Assembly: GCF_900964775.1 (NCBI RefSeq)
Contig: NC_041818.1
Span: 9,879,332-9,943,331 of the forward strand
Length of the DNA stretch: 64,000 nucleotides
Origin: Scleropages formosus
Lineage: Eukaryota > Chordata > Actinopteri > Osteoglossiformes > Osteoglossidae
Direction of reading: 5' to 3'
Positions 46,531 to 60,288 of the stretch are shown piece after piece. The notes under the pieces were generated by a model that saw only the letters and a program-made list of their open reading frames with translations, did no database searches and had not been told where the DNA came from. The first letter of the stretch is position 1, and each line of letters starts with the position of its first letter. The translations under genes and the position numbers were made by a program.

Positions 46531-47513
46531 AATCTTAATATAATTTTAGTAATAATAGACCAGTGGGGTGTCTAAAAGAACGGAAGTTACTCTGGAGGAG
46601 TCCTAGTCCATGGATGAGTCAACACAAAACTTCTCGAACTTCAAAACAGCAGAGTAAAACCCCTTCTAGTTTTTAAACCTTCACATGGACTATACATCTT
46701 TGGCATAAGCTCTTGAGATGTGTGACTGACAGACCTTTGAGTATCTGATATTTACATCCAAGCTGGAAATGTCAATTGCCGTTAATGTAAAGGTCAGAGG
46801 CATCTCACAGTCTTGCCATGTACTCCTCTGATCCAAGAACAGCGCACCAAGAGGGGAGCTTTCTGAAAAACTATCCCAGGGAGAACTACACTATGAGCAC
46901 TGAAAACCATTTACCTTTGCTTTACAGTGCTTCATATCACACCACTCTCAAACTAGAGAGAAAAAGTAGGACAGGCTAGAAGATGAAACATGCATTTTTT
47001 GTATTTGGAGGAAATGCAAAACTCATCTATGATGCAGCCTCCTACACCAAGTAATAAAGAATTTTCTTTTAGTTTACACAGTAAACAGCAGTAGTGTGAT
47101 TAGTAAAATTGCGTTGCCTGTAAAGTAATAGGAACCACTGGTCTGAACTACTGAGTATCACCTCGAACCACCAAGTTCTTTTAGTGCTCACTACTGTTCC
47201 AGAAAGGCTGGAAGACAACCAGCAGTACAGTACCACAGGATAGCATTTTCAGATTCCACTGCACTGGCTTCCACCACAAATGTCATCCAGCCTTTTATTT
47301 GGTTCATTGTTCAGCAGCAGAGTAATAAAAAGTTAAGTAAATATATTAAGGAGATAGTTGAGAATCCCCACAGTGAAATTAAAATGAAGATGTGATCCCT
47401 AATCTGAAATAACAAATGAACATTCTATGTAAGACAAAAACAAATTTAAAGTATTTTTATAAAGATAAAAGTACATGATCAAATATTGTTATAGTGAAAA
47501 TTTAGTTATAAAG

Positions 47514-47519
47514 TTTATT
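47514..47519 (-). terminator. Candidate ehd1 poly(A) signal
   Basis: Minus-strand AATAAA about 145 bp past the ehd1 stop. A second AATAAA lies at 47299-47294. Confidence 0.45.
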
Positions 47520-47660
47520 TTTTGTTTTAAAGGAACATTGAGCTTTATTCACATTCATCAAACATTGTAGGAGAATGGGGTGAACCGCATTAGATTTGTG
47601 TGCTTTCCCATACTGATCCAAGCCCAACACCAAACCCCACTACTCAAACCCTGCCCTGGT

Positions 47661-50600
47661 CTACAATTGCTGGCCACGCTTTGACGGTGGCACAAGGTGA
47701 TCAGGCAGTTCAGCAGGCAGTTCATGGCCCTCCAGCTTCACCTTTATCAGGTGGTTGGCCAGGGCAAACTCTTCATCATCCAGGAAGCCATCCTTGTCCA
47801 CATCAGCCAGCTTCCAGATCTTGCCCAGCACTGTGTTGGGCAGTTTGGACTTGACCATTTCCTTCTTAGCCATGGCACCTGACACCTTGCCATTGACAGG
47901 CGACAATGTGTAGAAAATCTCATCGTATTTGGGCTTGTCGCGTGCCACTACCCACTCTAACTCATCGATGCCCTCGCCGGCACCCTCACCATAGCCGTGG
48001 CCAAAGGGGCCGTTTGCAGTGCCCTCAAAGGCGCCACCCTTCACTGCCTGGCTGGGCATAGCAGCCTCTTCTTGGCGAACCATTGTCATCAGCTTGGCAA
48101 TGTCATTGGCCAGCATACTCTCCACAGCTTCCAGGAGCTTGGGCTTTATAGCTGGGAACTTGGTGAAATCTTGACCTGCAAGAAGCTCCTGAGTAGGAAA
48201 TGTGGAAAAAGGAAAGGACGAAAAAAAAAGGTTCACTTTGTGTCCTGTCCCTTAATGATACAGGCCCACTATCGATGAGCTACAGACAATACTGAGCACT
48301 GCAAAGCACTTTCTACCAGAGTAAGTTGTGAACAGTAATGTTGTTAGTGATAATTGCTAGTCTGCATTGTGTCATGTGACAGAATACCAAAAGTTACTGC
48401 AAGGGGGCAGAAGCCACATTGGCTGAGCAGAATGTGGAAGCACCTATTTAGTCATCCAGAAAGCAGAAGTGACAAATACCCTTGACAGGTTTTTTTTTTT
48501 TTTTTCTTTGAAAAAAAAGGGCTTAAACAAGCAAGCTTCTTAAATTTTCTTCTACCGATGTGCCACTAGGCTACACAGCGAGTAGCATCGCTGTCTCACA
48601 GCGAAAAGATCCGAATCCTTTCCCCACTCAGTCTACATGGAGTTTGCATGTTTTCCCTGTGTCTGCGTGGGTTTCTTGCGGGTACTCCCGTTTCCACCCA
48701 CAGTTCAAAGACATGCTATTCAAGTGGATTAGCAACATTGTGTGTGGGTGGATGCGTGTGTGAGTGACAAAGTGTGCTTCTCTGGTATATGGATGAGTGT
48801 CTCATTGTAGCCAGTGTGTCCACCTTGGGTGATAAAGGTGTGGGCTGATACTATTGCACTGTGTTCAGTGGAAGTCACTGAAGAAAAGTGCCTGATAATA
48901 AATAAATGTATTACCTTTGACATTTAAAGATCAGGCTCGCACAAAACTATGGTCATAGTTTCAACTAAGTAACTCCTGTGGAATAGTCACACATCCTATC
49001 TTCATGTGAAAAAAACTGGCTGATAAACACTGAAGAAATGCTCCAGTATTCCTACCTGCATCTTATTGAGTTTTGGAAAGTCCCCTGGAGAGATCTGATG
49101 CTCTTTCTCTATTTTCAGATAGATCTCACCAAGATTGTTAATCAGTTCTTTCTTCTTGTTTTCTTTGCCAAACACACTAGGCATTTCCTTCTTCAGGGAG
49201 CTGATGATGTAAGCATGAACCTGAATAAAAAGCAACAACACTGGCTATTCCACCACTGCAATTTACCATCATCAGCTATACTGTTCCATCAACAAAGAAA
49301 TTTACAAAATTTACAGCTAAATGAAGCAGAAGACAAAAAGGAGTTACATTAGTGTCAAAATGCTTGACTCACTAATTTAGCAAACCTTGATTATTCTCAG
49401 AAATGACAGCATTCACAAATCAATGATGTAAAAAAAATGAAAACAAGACAATTGAAATGATATTCAATTCAAATGAAATACCCTTTAACCAGGATGCTCA
49501 CCTTGGCTAGGCGGGCACGCTTGATGAGGTCATTGAGCTTGCGCAGGGCAGCATTGCGGGGCAAGCTCTGGATGTCTCGGAATAGGTCCTGCTCCTCTGC
49601 TTCAAAAAGTTTGCGGTTGTCCGGCACAAGGAGTGGCTGGGCCCAGAAGGAGCCAATGTACACCCTTACCACCTCAGGTGTGTTGATGATCTTGCCCAGT
49701 GACCACATGAGGGCACCGTAGACCCGCATTAGCTGCTGGGTTCCGATTTGGTCAGCTTTGTTCAGCACCACACGCATCTTGTCCTCGTGATTCTTCAGAG
49801 CCCGGATGACCTCAGAAAACTCATCTGAAATGTCCAGCTTGTGGGCATCGAAGAGCAGGATGATGCGGTCCACCCGCTCTGCGAACCACTCGAGCACTGC
49901 TGCAAAATCATAGCCTGTAGGCGACAGAGCAGGCTTGGTGTGAAATGACTACACTTTCACTGGGCTTTGTTTTTACAGGAAATGTTTATGAGGGGGTGGC
50001 ACAGAGGCACAGGAGAAGGTGCTCTTGCTCCAGGGCTTCAAGGCAGTAGGTTGAGATGCCCAGCCTTCTCTTTGTACCGTTTAAGTGAGCACTGAACAAC
50101 ACGTTGAGCTGCAAAAAATGTGCTGAAACCCATCCACAGTAGATATCAGGAGCAGTGTTCCCAAAAATTTGTACATGAAACTAGCAAGTACCATAATTCA
50201 GGTAACTGAAGTCCAGCCTTCCTAACTGCTGCCTTTACATTTATTCATTTAGCTGATGCTTTTCTCCAAAGTGACATACAATGTTAAGGTACTTACAACT
50301 ATTACCCATTTGTACAGCTAGGTAATTTTTTACTGGAGCAATTCAGAGTAAGTACCTTGCTCAAGGGTACTACAGCTGGAGCTAAGGCTCAAACCTGTGA
50401 TATTTGGGTCCAAAGGCAGAAGAAGCTCTAAGCACTACACTACCAGGTGTTCCATCATATGGAATAACTCCCTTTCTTCGCAACAGGAAAATCATACGAT
50501 CTGTGCTGCCCCTTCTCTCCCTATGGATTCGCTTAAAATAACCTATAAGACATTTATTAAAATAAATGACCCATGAGATAACACCACCTTTATTCATGAT

Positions 50601-53600
50601 GTCCAGAACTTGACCTTTTTTGCTTTTACTTACCGGTCCAAAGACAGATTTAATAGTCTCAACTCATTCCTGAGATTACCTCAAGCTTAACCTCTAAAAA
50701 TCTAATATCCTCTACTTACCTTCTGTTACTTCCATTAAAGCATTACTCTTGATAACATCACCCTTCAGCATGGTCAACAACCCTGACATAACAAGGAACA
50801 AATCTCATCTATTACATTTATTTACTAGCCCAGAGTTGTAACTTTTTCCTGTACAACATCCGTACAAACCCACCCTTTCCTCGCTCAATATGCCGGCCAG
50901 TTTCCTGTGCAGGCTTTTGTTCTCTCCACATTAGAGTTCTGCAGCTCCTCACTACCACATCTTCCTGTACCTGCTATCCATCCCATTCCAGTGTGTAAGA
51001 TTTCACTTTGCTCTTAACCATATTTTGTTTGTAATAACCTGAATTTGTTACCAGCAGTGATAGTTTTGTTTCTTGCCTTAATTTCCCTGTTTATAAGGTT
51101 CATTTCGTTTCACCCTGACAACTGTCCGGTTCTAGGATAACGTGTTGGATTAACCGTTATTTTTCCTTAGAATGCTGTCATATGAACGTTACCCCGTAAC
51201 CATGAAGGTATTCTAAACCTGACATTATAAATCAACTTGGACAGAGGTACAAGCTTCTTCCGCATGTTTTCAGTCAACAGCTGCGGCTATCAGCATAATG
51301 AAGAGCTGAAATGGAACAAAAAAGCAGAATACAGAGACCGCACACACATTGTGGCATCTGCTGTGTTAGTAGTTACGCATTACAGGTTTAGTCAGATCAC
51401 ACAGCCAGAGAGAAAACTAAGGAAAATTCCTTTCCAAGTCCTTGTAGACATACTTCATGTGTATTAAAACTGAAGTGATGACCATTCCAAAATATTTAAG
51501 GGCTATGACATGAAGAAACAGAGCGGACACATATGAAGAATTTTACAAAAAACATAGCATCATTTTTTGCACTGCATTCACACTTTTTGCAAGCACAGGG
51601 GCCTGCACTTAAGGTTTATAAGCGAAAATTTAAAAACCGAAGCCATCACCCAGACAGTTAGTGCAAAATCTTGCATAACCCAATTTACTCAAAATGTTAA
51701 ACTTACAAAAAAATCTACAAAACATAGATGCGCAGCAGAGTACTTCACAGATTAAGCACTCTGCATCTGCACAAATATGCTTGTGTCTCAGTGTATATAG
51801 AAGGACAAGTGTGAAGATGTACACATATGTCCATATACAATAAATTGACCTCTAATAATTCTGGTTTGGATGTTCATGACCCATAATGTTGTAATTTACA
51901 GCAGGAAAAGAAACTTTCTCTTGCCAAAAGAAACTAATCCATAAACAGTGATTTCCTGTTGCTTACATAACTTCAGTTTCCACACAACCACATAGTTAGA
52001 ACATTTTTTTTACATGTCGCTGGACAACTACTTGTAGTGCCAGATACCTGCACAGCAGCGAGGACTGGGCAATGAAAAAGGGTGTCGGCAAAGAGAAAAC
52101 AGAAATGAGTAATGACTAGACTTCCTTAAAGATTATCTTTTCAGGATCTTTGCAGCGTGCGCACAAGATAGCCTTTATCACATTTCTGCGGAGTTACGAA
52201 TCGTGAATGCCAAAGCGGAAAAAAATAAGAAAGAGGGGAAAAATGTCAGGGATATCACACAGCCTGCCCAGGGCACAAGGCCCACAGGTCAGGACTGATC
52301 TGCTGACACAGTTAACTATTCATCGTACACCCCGCGACATTAGCACATTCTTGTAGATTAATTTCGTCTGTCAAAGGTAAAACATTGATGCTTATACTAA
52401 CTATGCTTGCTAGTATGTATCAAATTAGATCGCTGCAGACGAACCATAAGAAGCAGCCACCATTCTTAGGTCTGTAGCACAGGGCTTCATTACTGCTGAT
52501 AAACTGACAGAACTGCAGCACATTTAAAATTTCAACAGAACAGTGGCCAGTAATGGCCAGGAACAATCACATCACACACTAAAGGTTTGAACCCCCCCCC
52601 CCTCCTGCTGTGGCATTCTTGAACAAGACATTGCCCCAGAAGAAATACTGTATGTATACACAACAATCATTAAAAAATTCTAAAACATACATGCAACATA
52701 CTATATTTTTACAGAATGAGAATACACTATGGTAACTGTAAACTTAAAACTTGATTTCAGTATTTTGAAAATCTAAAGAGGAGAAAAGAGTGAACCAAGA
52801 ACAAACAAGGTAATCACGTGACAGCAGTATAACAGGTTTAGCAGGACACATGGTGTAAAATGTTCATTCACACACAAACTATGGCTGGAAGTCAGAAAGC
52901 AGTACAACACTTATTTTTAAGTGTACTTGCTCAGAAACTACCACCTGACTACTGTACTGACAGCCACAGGAACCAGCGGATGTGGGTTTCCGGCCATACG
53001 GTTTCAGCACTTCCCTCATTGCGTTGAGTGCTTTCATCTTATTTAGTCAACAAGCTTTCTCCAACTCCCATGTTGTGCCACTGACACTAAGACTTGTTTT
53101 TGTTTAGAACAACCGTGTAGAACAAAGATTAAGCTGTCCTTAGATCAAGGTTAAGTGAATGGCCAGCCTTGAGTGTCCTGCATACATGCAGCCAAGCAAA
53201 ACATGATGCCCATTAAGGCTCTAGGTTATATCCAAAACCTAAGACAAAAGCTGGCAAGCCATCGCTGGTTTCAGACACATTCCCCAATATAATAACCATA
53301 CAATTTATTCAAAGTGACTTCCATTACAGCAAGAAAGGAAGCTTTATGAAGTATCCATTAAATTACTTCCATCTACAAAGAGTCAAAAAACATTTGTATA
53401 ATCATTGCTCAACCAATGGATATTTTCAGCTATATCACAGATCATTAGCCAAAACTACACAGAATTACTGTGCTATCACAGTAACTGTTCCAGCAAGAAG
53501 ACTGCTCCGATCAACGCAACACTCTTAAGGAGCACTCTGACCACAAATTATGGTGACCGAACACTTAAACTGATAGGTTCAATAAAAATTCGGTTACCCT

Positions 53601-56600
53601 ATCATACCATATTTACAGTCAATAATTAGGGCCACAAATGCCCGTCCAGATGTCTTAAATGCTGGGTGTGCAGTCCACAGCTACACTACCTGCCAAGCTT
53701 CACTGCTTTCTTTACACACCACAGGGCACACTGTAACAAGGCTGTTGTCACACACTAGCAAAGCACCACATCTGCTACTGGTGGCAATTTGCTGTTTGTA
53801 GATAGTACGGATTGTACAGTAAACACCAGTCCAGGACACTGGAAGACTTGATCCTTAGCAATCCCAAGAAGAAGGCAGCAACAGTAAATTACCGCCTGAG
53901 CAAGAAAACCATGAGTGGTTTAACTTTTTTTTTTTTTTTTAAAAAAAAGTACAATTTACTCTATCAGTTCTGTATATGGTACTCTGTAATGTACTAGTAA
54001 AAATGACAGACTAAGAATTACATGTCTATCTAAAACTGCTTGCCTGTGGATGCACTTTGTTTACTCTCGGGTATGTGTCACCTGGGAGAAAAGTGCCTAC
54101 TAAATAATAAATGCAAATCAGTTGTCGCTATGAGATGAATTCAACTTGTGAAGTCCAGTTTTCCCAGAGTTACTTCACTGTTTCAGATACAAAAGTGCAC
54201 AATAAATTGATATAAAGCATGCAATTTCCTGGTACACTGCTAGTTGAAAACCAGAATATTATGGAGTAATAGCAGAAAATGACAGGATAACTTCAGGTGT
54301 GCACAGTATTATTAATCAATAATGGTTGAGATATGCAGTAACAGATTAAAGCACAGCTATCTCCATTTCAAAAAAACAATTGCAGTCACTTGTGCTCAAA
54401 TAGTCCCATTTCCCCCTATATATTACAGTACATTGATAGTAAAAAGTACTACTATGCTAGATTTCTACACATAGGTCTATAAATAATAGAATAAGGAACT
54501 TGCACTAAAGAACCACTTAGAAGCATTCATGGTCATATCAAAACAAAATAAGATTGTCCTTGAACAGTAATACTGGTTACAAAAGAGGTAACAAAGACCA
54601 ATGGCCTAGAGGAGACCACTTCTGCATTAATGTGTGGGTCTCAAGATTTTTCCAAGAAAGTGGAAGCGTGAGAAAAGTAGTCAGGCAAGACTTCATATGT
54701 AATTTCAAGTTATCGTCAGAAATTAAATAGTTTGAGAGTGCATTTTTCCCCATTCGTGCTCGTTTTCTTTTTGTGCATCGTTTAATATGATATGGCATAT
54801 TCTATTTGATTGGTGTATACGGGTATGAAAACTAGTTAGTGTTTTATTGTTCAATTTCCAGTACTACTGAGGGCCAGGCATGTAATTCCCAAGCTCAAAG
54901 TGAGTCATTTCAACCCTGGTACTTATGCAGAACTCAGTCAAATCCCTGTTGTATAAATGGATTTTTTAAATAAATAATAAAAAAAAGTTAACACTTTACA
55001 CCTAGAACCATTGTTTTTATAGTTTAAACATTTTCCAAGTGTTAATTTTTTGGAGTTATCTGCTATAACAACTTCTGGTAACTGGACTAAAAGACTGTTT
55101 AGGGTTGTACCTTAAGTATCCAAGCTTTCCCCCCTCTCGTCAATTTTTTTTGTACTTGCACACAGATGTAGATTTGGTGGTGACCCTTGTGGATACATCT
55201 ACATGTACTAATTTTCCCTTAGTCAGACCTCTCACATCCCCCTGAAACTCAAAAACTAAAATCCTGTCACGCTTTAATCCGTGACAATGTTTAGACACAG
55301 GACAGGGGTAAGATGTCCACTCAGTGTCCCTGAGCTTTCCTGGCCTACACAAACAAGGCTGGAGCTGAAAACAGTTATAACCTCAGCCTTCCAGATGTGT
55401 TTTAGTATTCCTCAAAATCAGGATCCATTCATTGAGGACAATGTGTCAAGGAAAAGGCTTAATGGCACAATCAGGCAGCTGTTTTCTGCCTACACGTAGG
55501 GAACCTTCAACCCTTTAAGTTTATGACATTCCACCGTGATGCCTGTGTATGAACTGCCCTGCCTGTATGACTATATCATGCGATCACTTGTTCTTATCCA
55601 GATATCACATGAATCACGAGGACAAGGCATAGTGAAACTGGAATGTAAAAACTGTAGAAGTCTTAGAACAAAAGCAGCAGGTAGCTCAGAAGTCATCCAG
55701 AACTCCCAGTAATGTGGGTCCATGAGCCACATAGGGAATCTCCAGCCATCAGAGGAGCCTCTAATCCAGGAAAGTATCACCTACTGTGTGGTACCATACA
55801 AAGATTAACTTTACCGTGAGTCAAAATGTAAATGACAAATCAGATAAATCACTATAGTGTGACCATACTAAGTTTAAAATTAAGCTAACGTATACATTTT
55901 TTTCTTTTAAAAAGACACTTGTGATGCTATACTGTGCACATATTGAAATGAAAATGCTGTAGGGAGGACAATGACTTGTCTGAAAAGCTCAGATAAATTT
56001 GTTTTAAGACTACGGGAATAGGAAATGTATAGATGCACTAAACACTACAAGAACAATAAAGCAATTCACCATCTCTAATGGACAAAAGCATCTGATGTCT
56101 GACTAAAGGCCGGTCGCTCCACAGTCCAACACTGTTCTCCCACAGGAAACAGCTCTCTGTCTACGATATAATCCACGTGTACAAAAGCACAGCTTGTTCC
56201 AGCAGCCGCTGGAGCAACCAAGCTCTCAGGCATGCAGAAGCAAGTCCAGGACTCGAGAATCAAAGCCTACACAGCAAAACAAAAAGAATCTTGGGACACT
56301 GATCAAGATTTTGTGTTCTGTGTGCAGTGCACATACACTAAGACTGAAAGTGAAAGAACCTATAGCTGACAAATGTGCAAAATGAACACTCATTTTGCAC
56401 CTGTCAGCTACAGGTTCTTTCACTTTCAATCTTAATCTATGTGCAGTGGGAACACTGCTGCAGAACCAGCTGCAATGAGTTACTGAACATCCAGAGCTTG
56501 CTAACTGGTTGGCTTGTTATGAGGTGGCCTCCAGCTCAAAACCCCCACTGAACCTTTGAAACAATCTATACCTTGAGGTGTTGAAAAATTGTCCATCTAT

Positions 56601-59600
56601 TGTGCAGACGAGTGACTTGTAAATTTTCCTTGATATGATCAAATCAGGCTTAATGTAGAGATGACCAATGGCCAGGTGTAATTGCCATAAAATTATCAAT
56701 AAATGTAACATTAATTCACTCAAGTACAAAATGATTCAGGCTCAAGGTAACTCCTGAAGTGCTGTTAGTTACACCAATACCAACACCTAGACGTGGGTAC
56801 TGAAACAGTACATGTGAAAATTCATCCTTCTGAATTTTCTCAATGGGAAAACAGTAAAGCAGAACGCCAACGAGGTGCTACCATACACCAAACAGCCACC
56901 ATAGCAAGCAAGTTTATGAAACAAAGAGTGTTGTGTACTGCTACTGCATACCAGGGTCATCCCTTACTCTGGAGAGGGTTAAGCAGCCTATGGTTTATGA
57001 AAATGCAACTTTGAACCCTCCCTCTAACTGTCGTGTGCTTAGAGTCATTCTGGAGGACAAGGACAACTTCTTTTCAGACCTGAACTAGATCTTTCCAGTA
57101 CATAGAAAATCAAGTCATTACAAGGAATGAAGATTTGGTCAGAAACAAGAAAATACAAATCAAGTACATGAAAATGCTAAGGAAAACCTAGTTTTATAGG
57201 GCTGGTACTGACCTTTATCAAGTGTTCAATGCAGGCTAAGAAGAGGCCATATGAAACAAACATTTTCCACTGAGGTCTGATTGACATTACAGCTATCCAC
57301 AAGTGGGGGAAAACAGGAATGTTAAAGTCAAGAAATGTTGCTGTAACCAACAGACAGCACTCAAGAGCACCGCAAGAGTGGCGAAAGTTTAAGACACTCT
57401 GAAGTCAAAATACCACAAGGCATCATTCCCCAAATCAGGCAGAACGCTCTGTCACGGCATTCCCAGTCACACACCGCACTATGCATCTCGGCGGGAACTC
57501 CAAGCAGGACAGAGCAGCGCACAGTTTAAAACTATGAAGTTCCAATTTCAACACGCTTGCCACGTAGACAGTAGTTGTTCCCATGAAAGCCACAAAGTAC
57601 TTCTGTTTGCTTCAGAATGTCTTTGGCTAGAGGCCTTACCACATGCGCACTACAGCAAAGCTCAGCAACTTACTTTAGACGGCTTCCTCTGCGTGTTCAT
57701 AATGGAAACATTTTGGAGAGAGAATTTCCAAAGGAAATTTTAACACATTCCTGAAAGGCCTCCTTATCAACAGCTAAAATGAAACCTCAATAACATCACA
57801 CCCTAGTTAAGTAAAACACACCCACAATATACTACTGAACAGTGATTACAGAATTCTAGGTTCAGCACAAGTGTTCTGCAAAAACCACAAAACCACACTT
57901 CACACTGGGTTTTCTTCCCAGCATGAAGCCAAAACTGACAGTGTCAGAAATGCACGAGGTTAAAAACTAGACAAATAGCCAAAAATAATTTAACATTACT
58001 ACAATCACTTAAAATTAATGACCATTAAGGATCCAATATAAGAAAACTGACAAAGAAATTAAGATTTCCAAAATGATTTAAATGTAACATCCAAACATGG
58101 ATAATGAAAATCTCACCATTATCCTTGGCTATACATTTATGTTAACTACGCAGCTGCTCCACGATTTACGATTGTTCAACTTACGACGGTGAGCTGGCAA
58201 ACATTCACCAGAAACTGCATGTCAAATTTAGAGTTTTTCCTGGGCAAGCCATATGCGGTGTGATACTCTCTCGCGATGCTGAGCAGCGGCAGCGATCCGC
58301 ATCTCCCAGTCTGTCACACAGAGTTGTCTATTAGGTGTACTAAATGCATTTTCGACATAACATTTTCGACTTACGATGGGTTTCGCGAAACGCAACGCCA
58401 TCTTAAGTTGGGGACCACCTGTATTTACATCATACTTTTTCCTCAAATGACAACTGCCCATTTCTTTGGGGTCTAATACTTACCAACAGATTCTGTTTTT
58501 AGTTTAGTTGTGGTCTTACATTAAATATTGTGACAGAGGCAGACAGCAGAAATAGACTGTCTTGTACTGAAATATGTAAAACCTCTGTCCTTGTGTTGAT
58601 TCCAGAAGCCTCCTCTTTATTACACCTTTCTCATGTTCTGAAGTATAAATCAATAAGTGCTCCATAGCAGGTGTGATTTCTCAGCAGATACCAAGTAAGC
58701 AACATATTGCTTACTTTTAAACGTGACTAGCCATGCTAAAAAAAATCCAGAATACTTAGCTTTCACACAATATCATAAACACATTACTGCCAGCTTGTCT
58801 GGTCAGTTTATTAAAAATGCAACTGATCTGTATAGAACTAGCTAGTAACCTAGCCATTTTTATTTTAAATTACAAGCATGGTTGCCAGCTCCCCTGCATG
58901 AAACCCAGTCTTTCAACCTGAAAGAGGAAATTCCTTGTTCCCTGGAAAATAACTTTCCAAAACAAATTGTTCATAAAGCGTTCACTATTGTTAACATTGG
59001 TCGTTCTCAGACCACACAATAGTGTCTTTCCTTCACTTCTTAAAAAAAAAAAAAAAAAAAGGTGTATGCTGAACACATTTGTGTGGCAGTTGTTCCACAG
59101 TGACGCAGCCCAGGCCTGGTTGAACTCCACCTTCCTCCCTCACTATCAGCCCATACCCATCTGTTGCTCTGTCTTCCAGTGTCTTCAGCAAGTTTAGCTT
59201 CCAAGGCCTTCTAGAAAGACAGCACACTGCCTGTCTGGTCTCAACAACCCACTCTTTCCACACAGTGGCCTTCCAGAAAGTCACAACTCACAGAGAGGTC
59301 ACCTTCACATTCACTACACAAAGACTAATCACTGCCTTTCCAGACCTCTGGAAAGTATCTAGCAAAGACACTTTACTGCAGAATTGACTGTACAAGTTTT
59401 TGTTTTTCTTTTATTACTCATGTTCCTTCATTAGACTAACCCTTCAACCAGAGTCCACCATCTAGCTGCTTTATCCAGAGGATGTCTCCCACCCCTCACC
59501 CAAGCCCGCACAGTATTGCCTGTACAACTAGTATGTCTCAGACTGTTTATCTTTGGAAGGCACACTCTCCTAAAGCCAACTCCAGAGTAAAGACACCCAA

Positions 59601-60288
59601 TGAATACCTACCGCTGGATTGCCGCTTCAGTTATGCTGTGCTCCATGGTAACAGTCTGCTGCACAAACAGTCAAATAAATTCTGAGCAGTAATATAGCGT
59701 CTGACACCTAAACAGATAGCACACACATACCAAGACGACCAACGTAGCAATCCAGATAGTGCTAACCTCAGCTCTACTTAAGACATTTAGAATTATACCT
59801 CATTATTTTAATTACCAACTGCACAAGACAAATTCTGAAATGATTCCAGCAAGAAGGGAGACCTTGAAAAGCTGAAGTACAATCTTCCTCCACACTGGAA
59901 GTGAACTGTATTTCACAGCAGTACTTCAGGTTAATGTAATTTTTTCATTTAACAGGTAAGGTACCGTCTTGGAACTCTACCTGCATACAACATTTAGTGG
60001 TGGAATTCACAACACAGCACTTGCTGAGATAAAAAGAGTTTGTGCAAAGAAGATTACTACCAAATGTCCCTGTGTCAGTGGTCAAATTCAGATGTCTTCC
60101 TGCCAAAACTTTTTACGCTTGTGGATTTTGACAAAACCAAAGAAAAGGGGGAAAAGAATGACACTGTAGTGAATGTGTAGGGCTACTTACCTCTGCTGAT
60201 CCTCTGTTTCTCTCCGGACAAGATGCCTGGGGTGTCGATAATGCTGATGCTCTCCAGCACAGGGTTGGGCATCTGGGCACACATGAAC
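47661..60288 (-). CDS. ehd1: EH-domain-containing protein 1 (5' exon off the right edge)
   Basis: EHD1 is a dynamin-like ATPase that tubulates and cuts endosomal recycling membranes. Exons present (minus): 60288-60191, 49914-49502, 49220-49056, 48188-47661, with GT-AG junctions in phase. The first carries [20 protein letters not shown] (switch DTPG). The second carries [22 protein letters not shown] and the helical region through LIKRARLAK. The third carries [19 protein letters not shown]. The last carries the [20 protein letters not shown] linker and an EH domain with the EF-hand loop [13 protein letters not shown], ending [10 protein letters not shown]. The LADVDKDG and [15 protein letters not shown] sequence matches EHD1 rather than EHD3. 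Exon 1 with the P-loop is not in the window. Intron 49915-60190 is 10.3 kb. Confidence 0.92.
48555..48908 (+). repeat. SINE family B, full-length but diverged, in an ehd1 intron
   Basis: It runs from a degraded tRNA-like head (GATGTGCCACTAGGCTACAC) through CATGGAGTTTGCATGTTTTC and CAGTTCAAAGACATGCTATT to the tail GAAGAAAAGTGCCTGATAAT. Orientation is antisense to ehd1. Confidence 0.7.
50232..50452 (-). repeat. Family D SINE in the large ehd1 intron
   Basis: The minus-strand copy starts (plus strand) ACATTTATTCATTTAGCTGA, has CAAAGTGACATACAATG, ACCCATTTGTACAGC and AAGTACCTTGCTCAAGGGTA, and ends in a tRNA-like head complement. Confidence 0.6.
50453..56323 (-). other. ehd1 large intron, left part
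   Basis: AT-rich intron with no embedded gene recognised. A short SINE tail (GAGAAAAGTGCCTACTAAAT) is seen near 54090. The remaining open frames are under about 75 residues and featureless. Confidence 0.45.
56324..56447. repeat. Fold-back: inverted repeat with about 60-bp arms in the ehd1 intron
   Basis: The left arm (56324-56384) and the reverse complement of the right arm (56389-56447) share GACTGAAAGTGAAAGAACCT (right arm GATTGAAAGTGAAAGAACCT), TAGCTGACA and GTGCAAAATGA, with only scattered mismatches and small gaps. The spacer is about 4 bp, so RNA from either strand would form a long hairpin. Each arm contains GAAAGTGAAAG, which matches the interferon-stimulated response core GAAANNGAAA. 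It may be a MITE-like palindrome or a hairpin RNA precursor. Confidence 0.75.
58146..58423. mobile_element. Tigger/pogo-like non-autonomous DNA transposon in the ehd1 intron
   Basis: The right end reads, reverse-complemented, TACAGGTGGTCCCCAACTTA, a pattern known from Tigger-type (pogo, Tc1/mariner) termini. The left end is a diverged inverted counterpart (TACGCAGCTGCTCCACGATT). Subterminal CGACTTACGAT-type repeats occur near both ends, and the termini are TA, the expected target. At 278 bp it has no transposase. Confidence 0.6.
58424..60190 (-). other. ehd1 large intron, right part
   Basis: Intronic sequence with an A-homopolymer near 59041 and a 250-bp open stretch on the minus strand (59033-59284) that has no recognisable domain. 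No separate gene is supported. Confidence 0.4.

Noticed and set aside
52000-58000. A gene nested in the 10.3-kb ehd1 intron
   Set aside because: All open frames are under about 75 residues, without domains or coherent splice sites.
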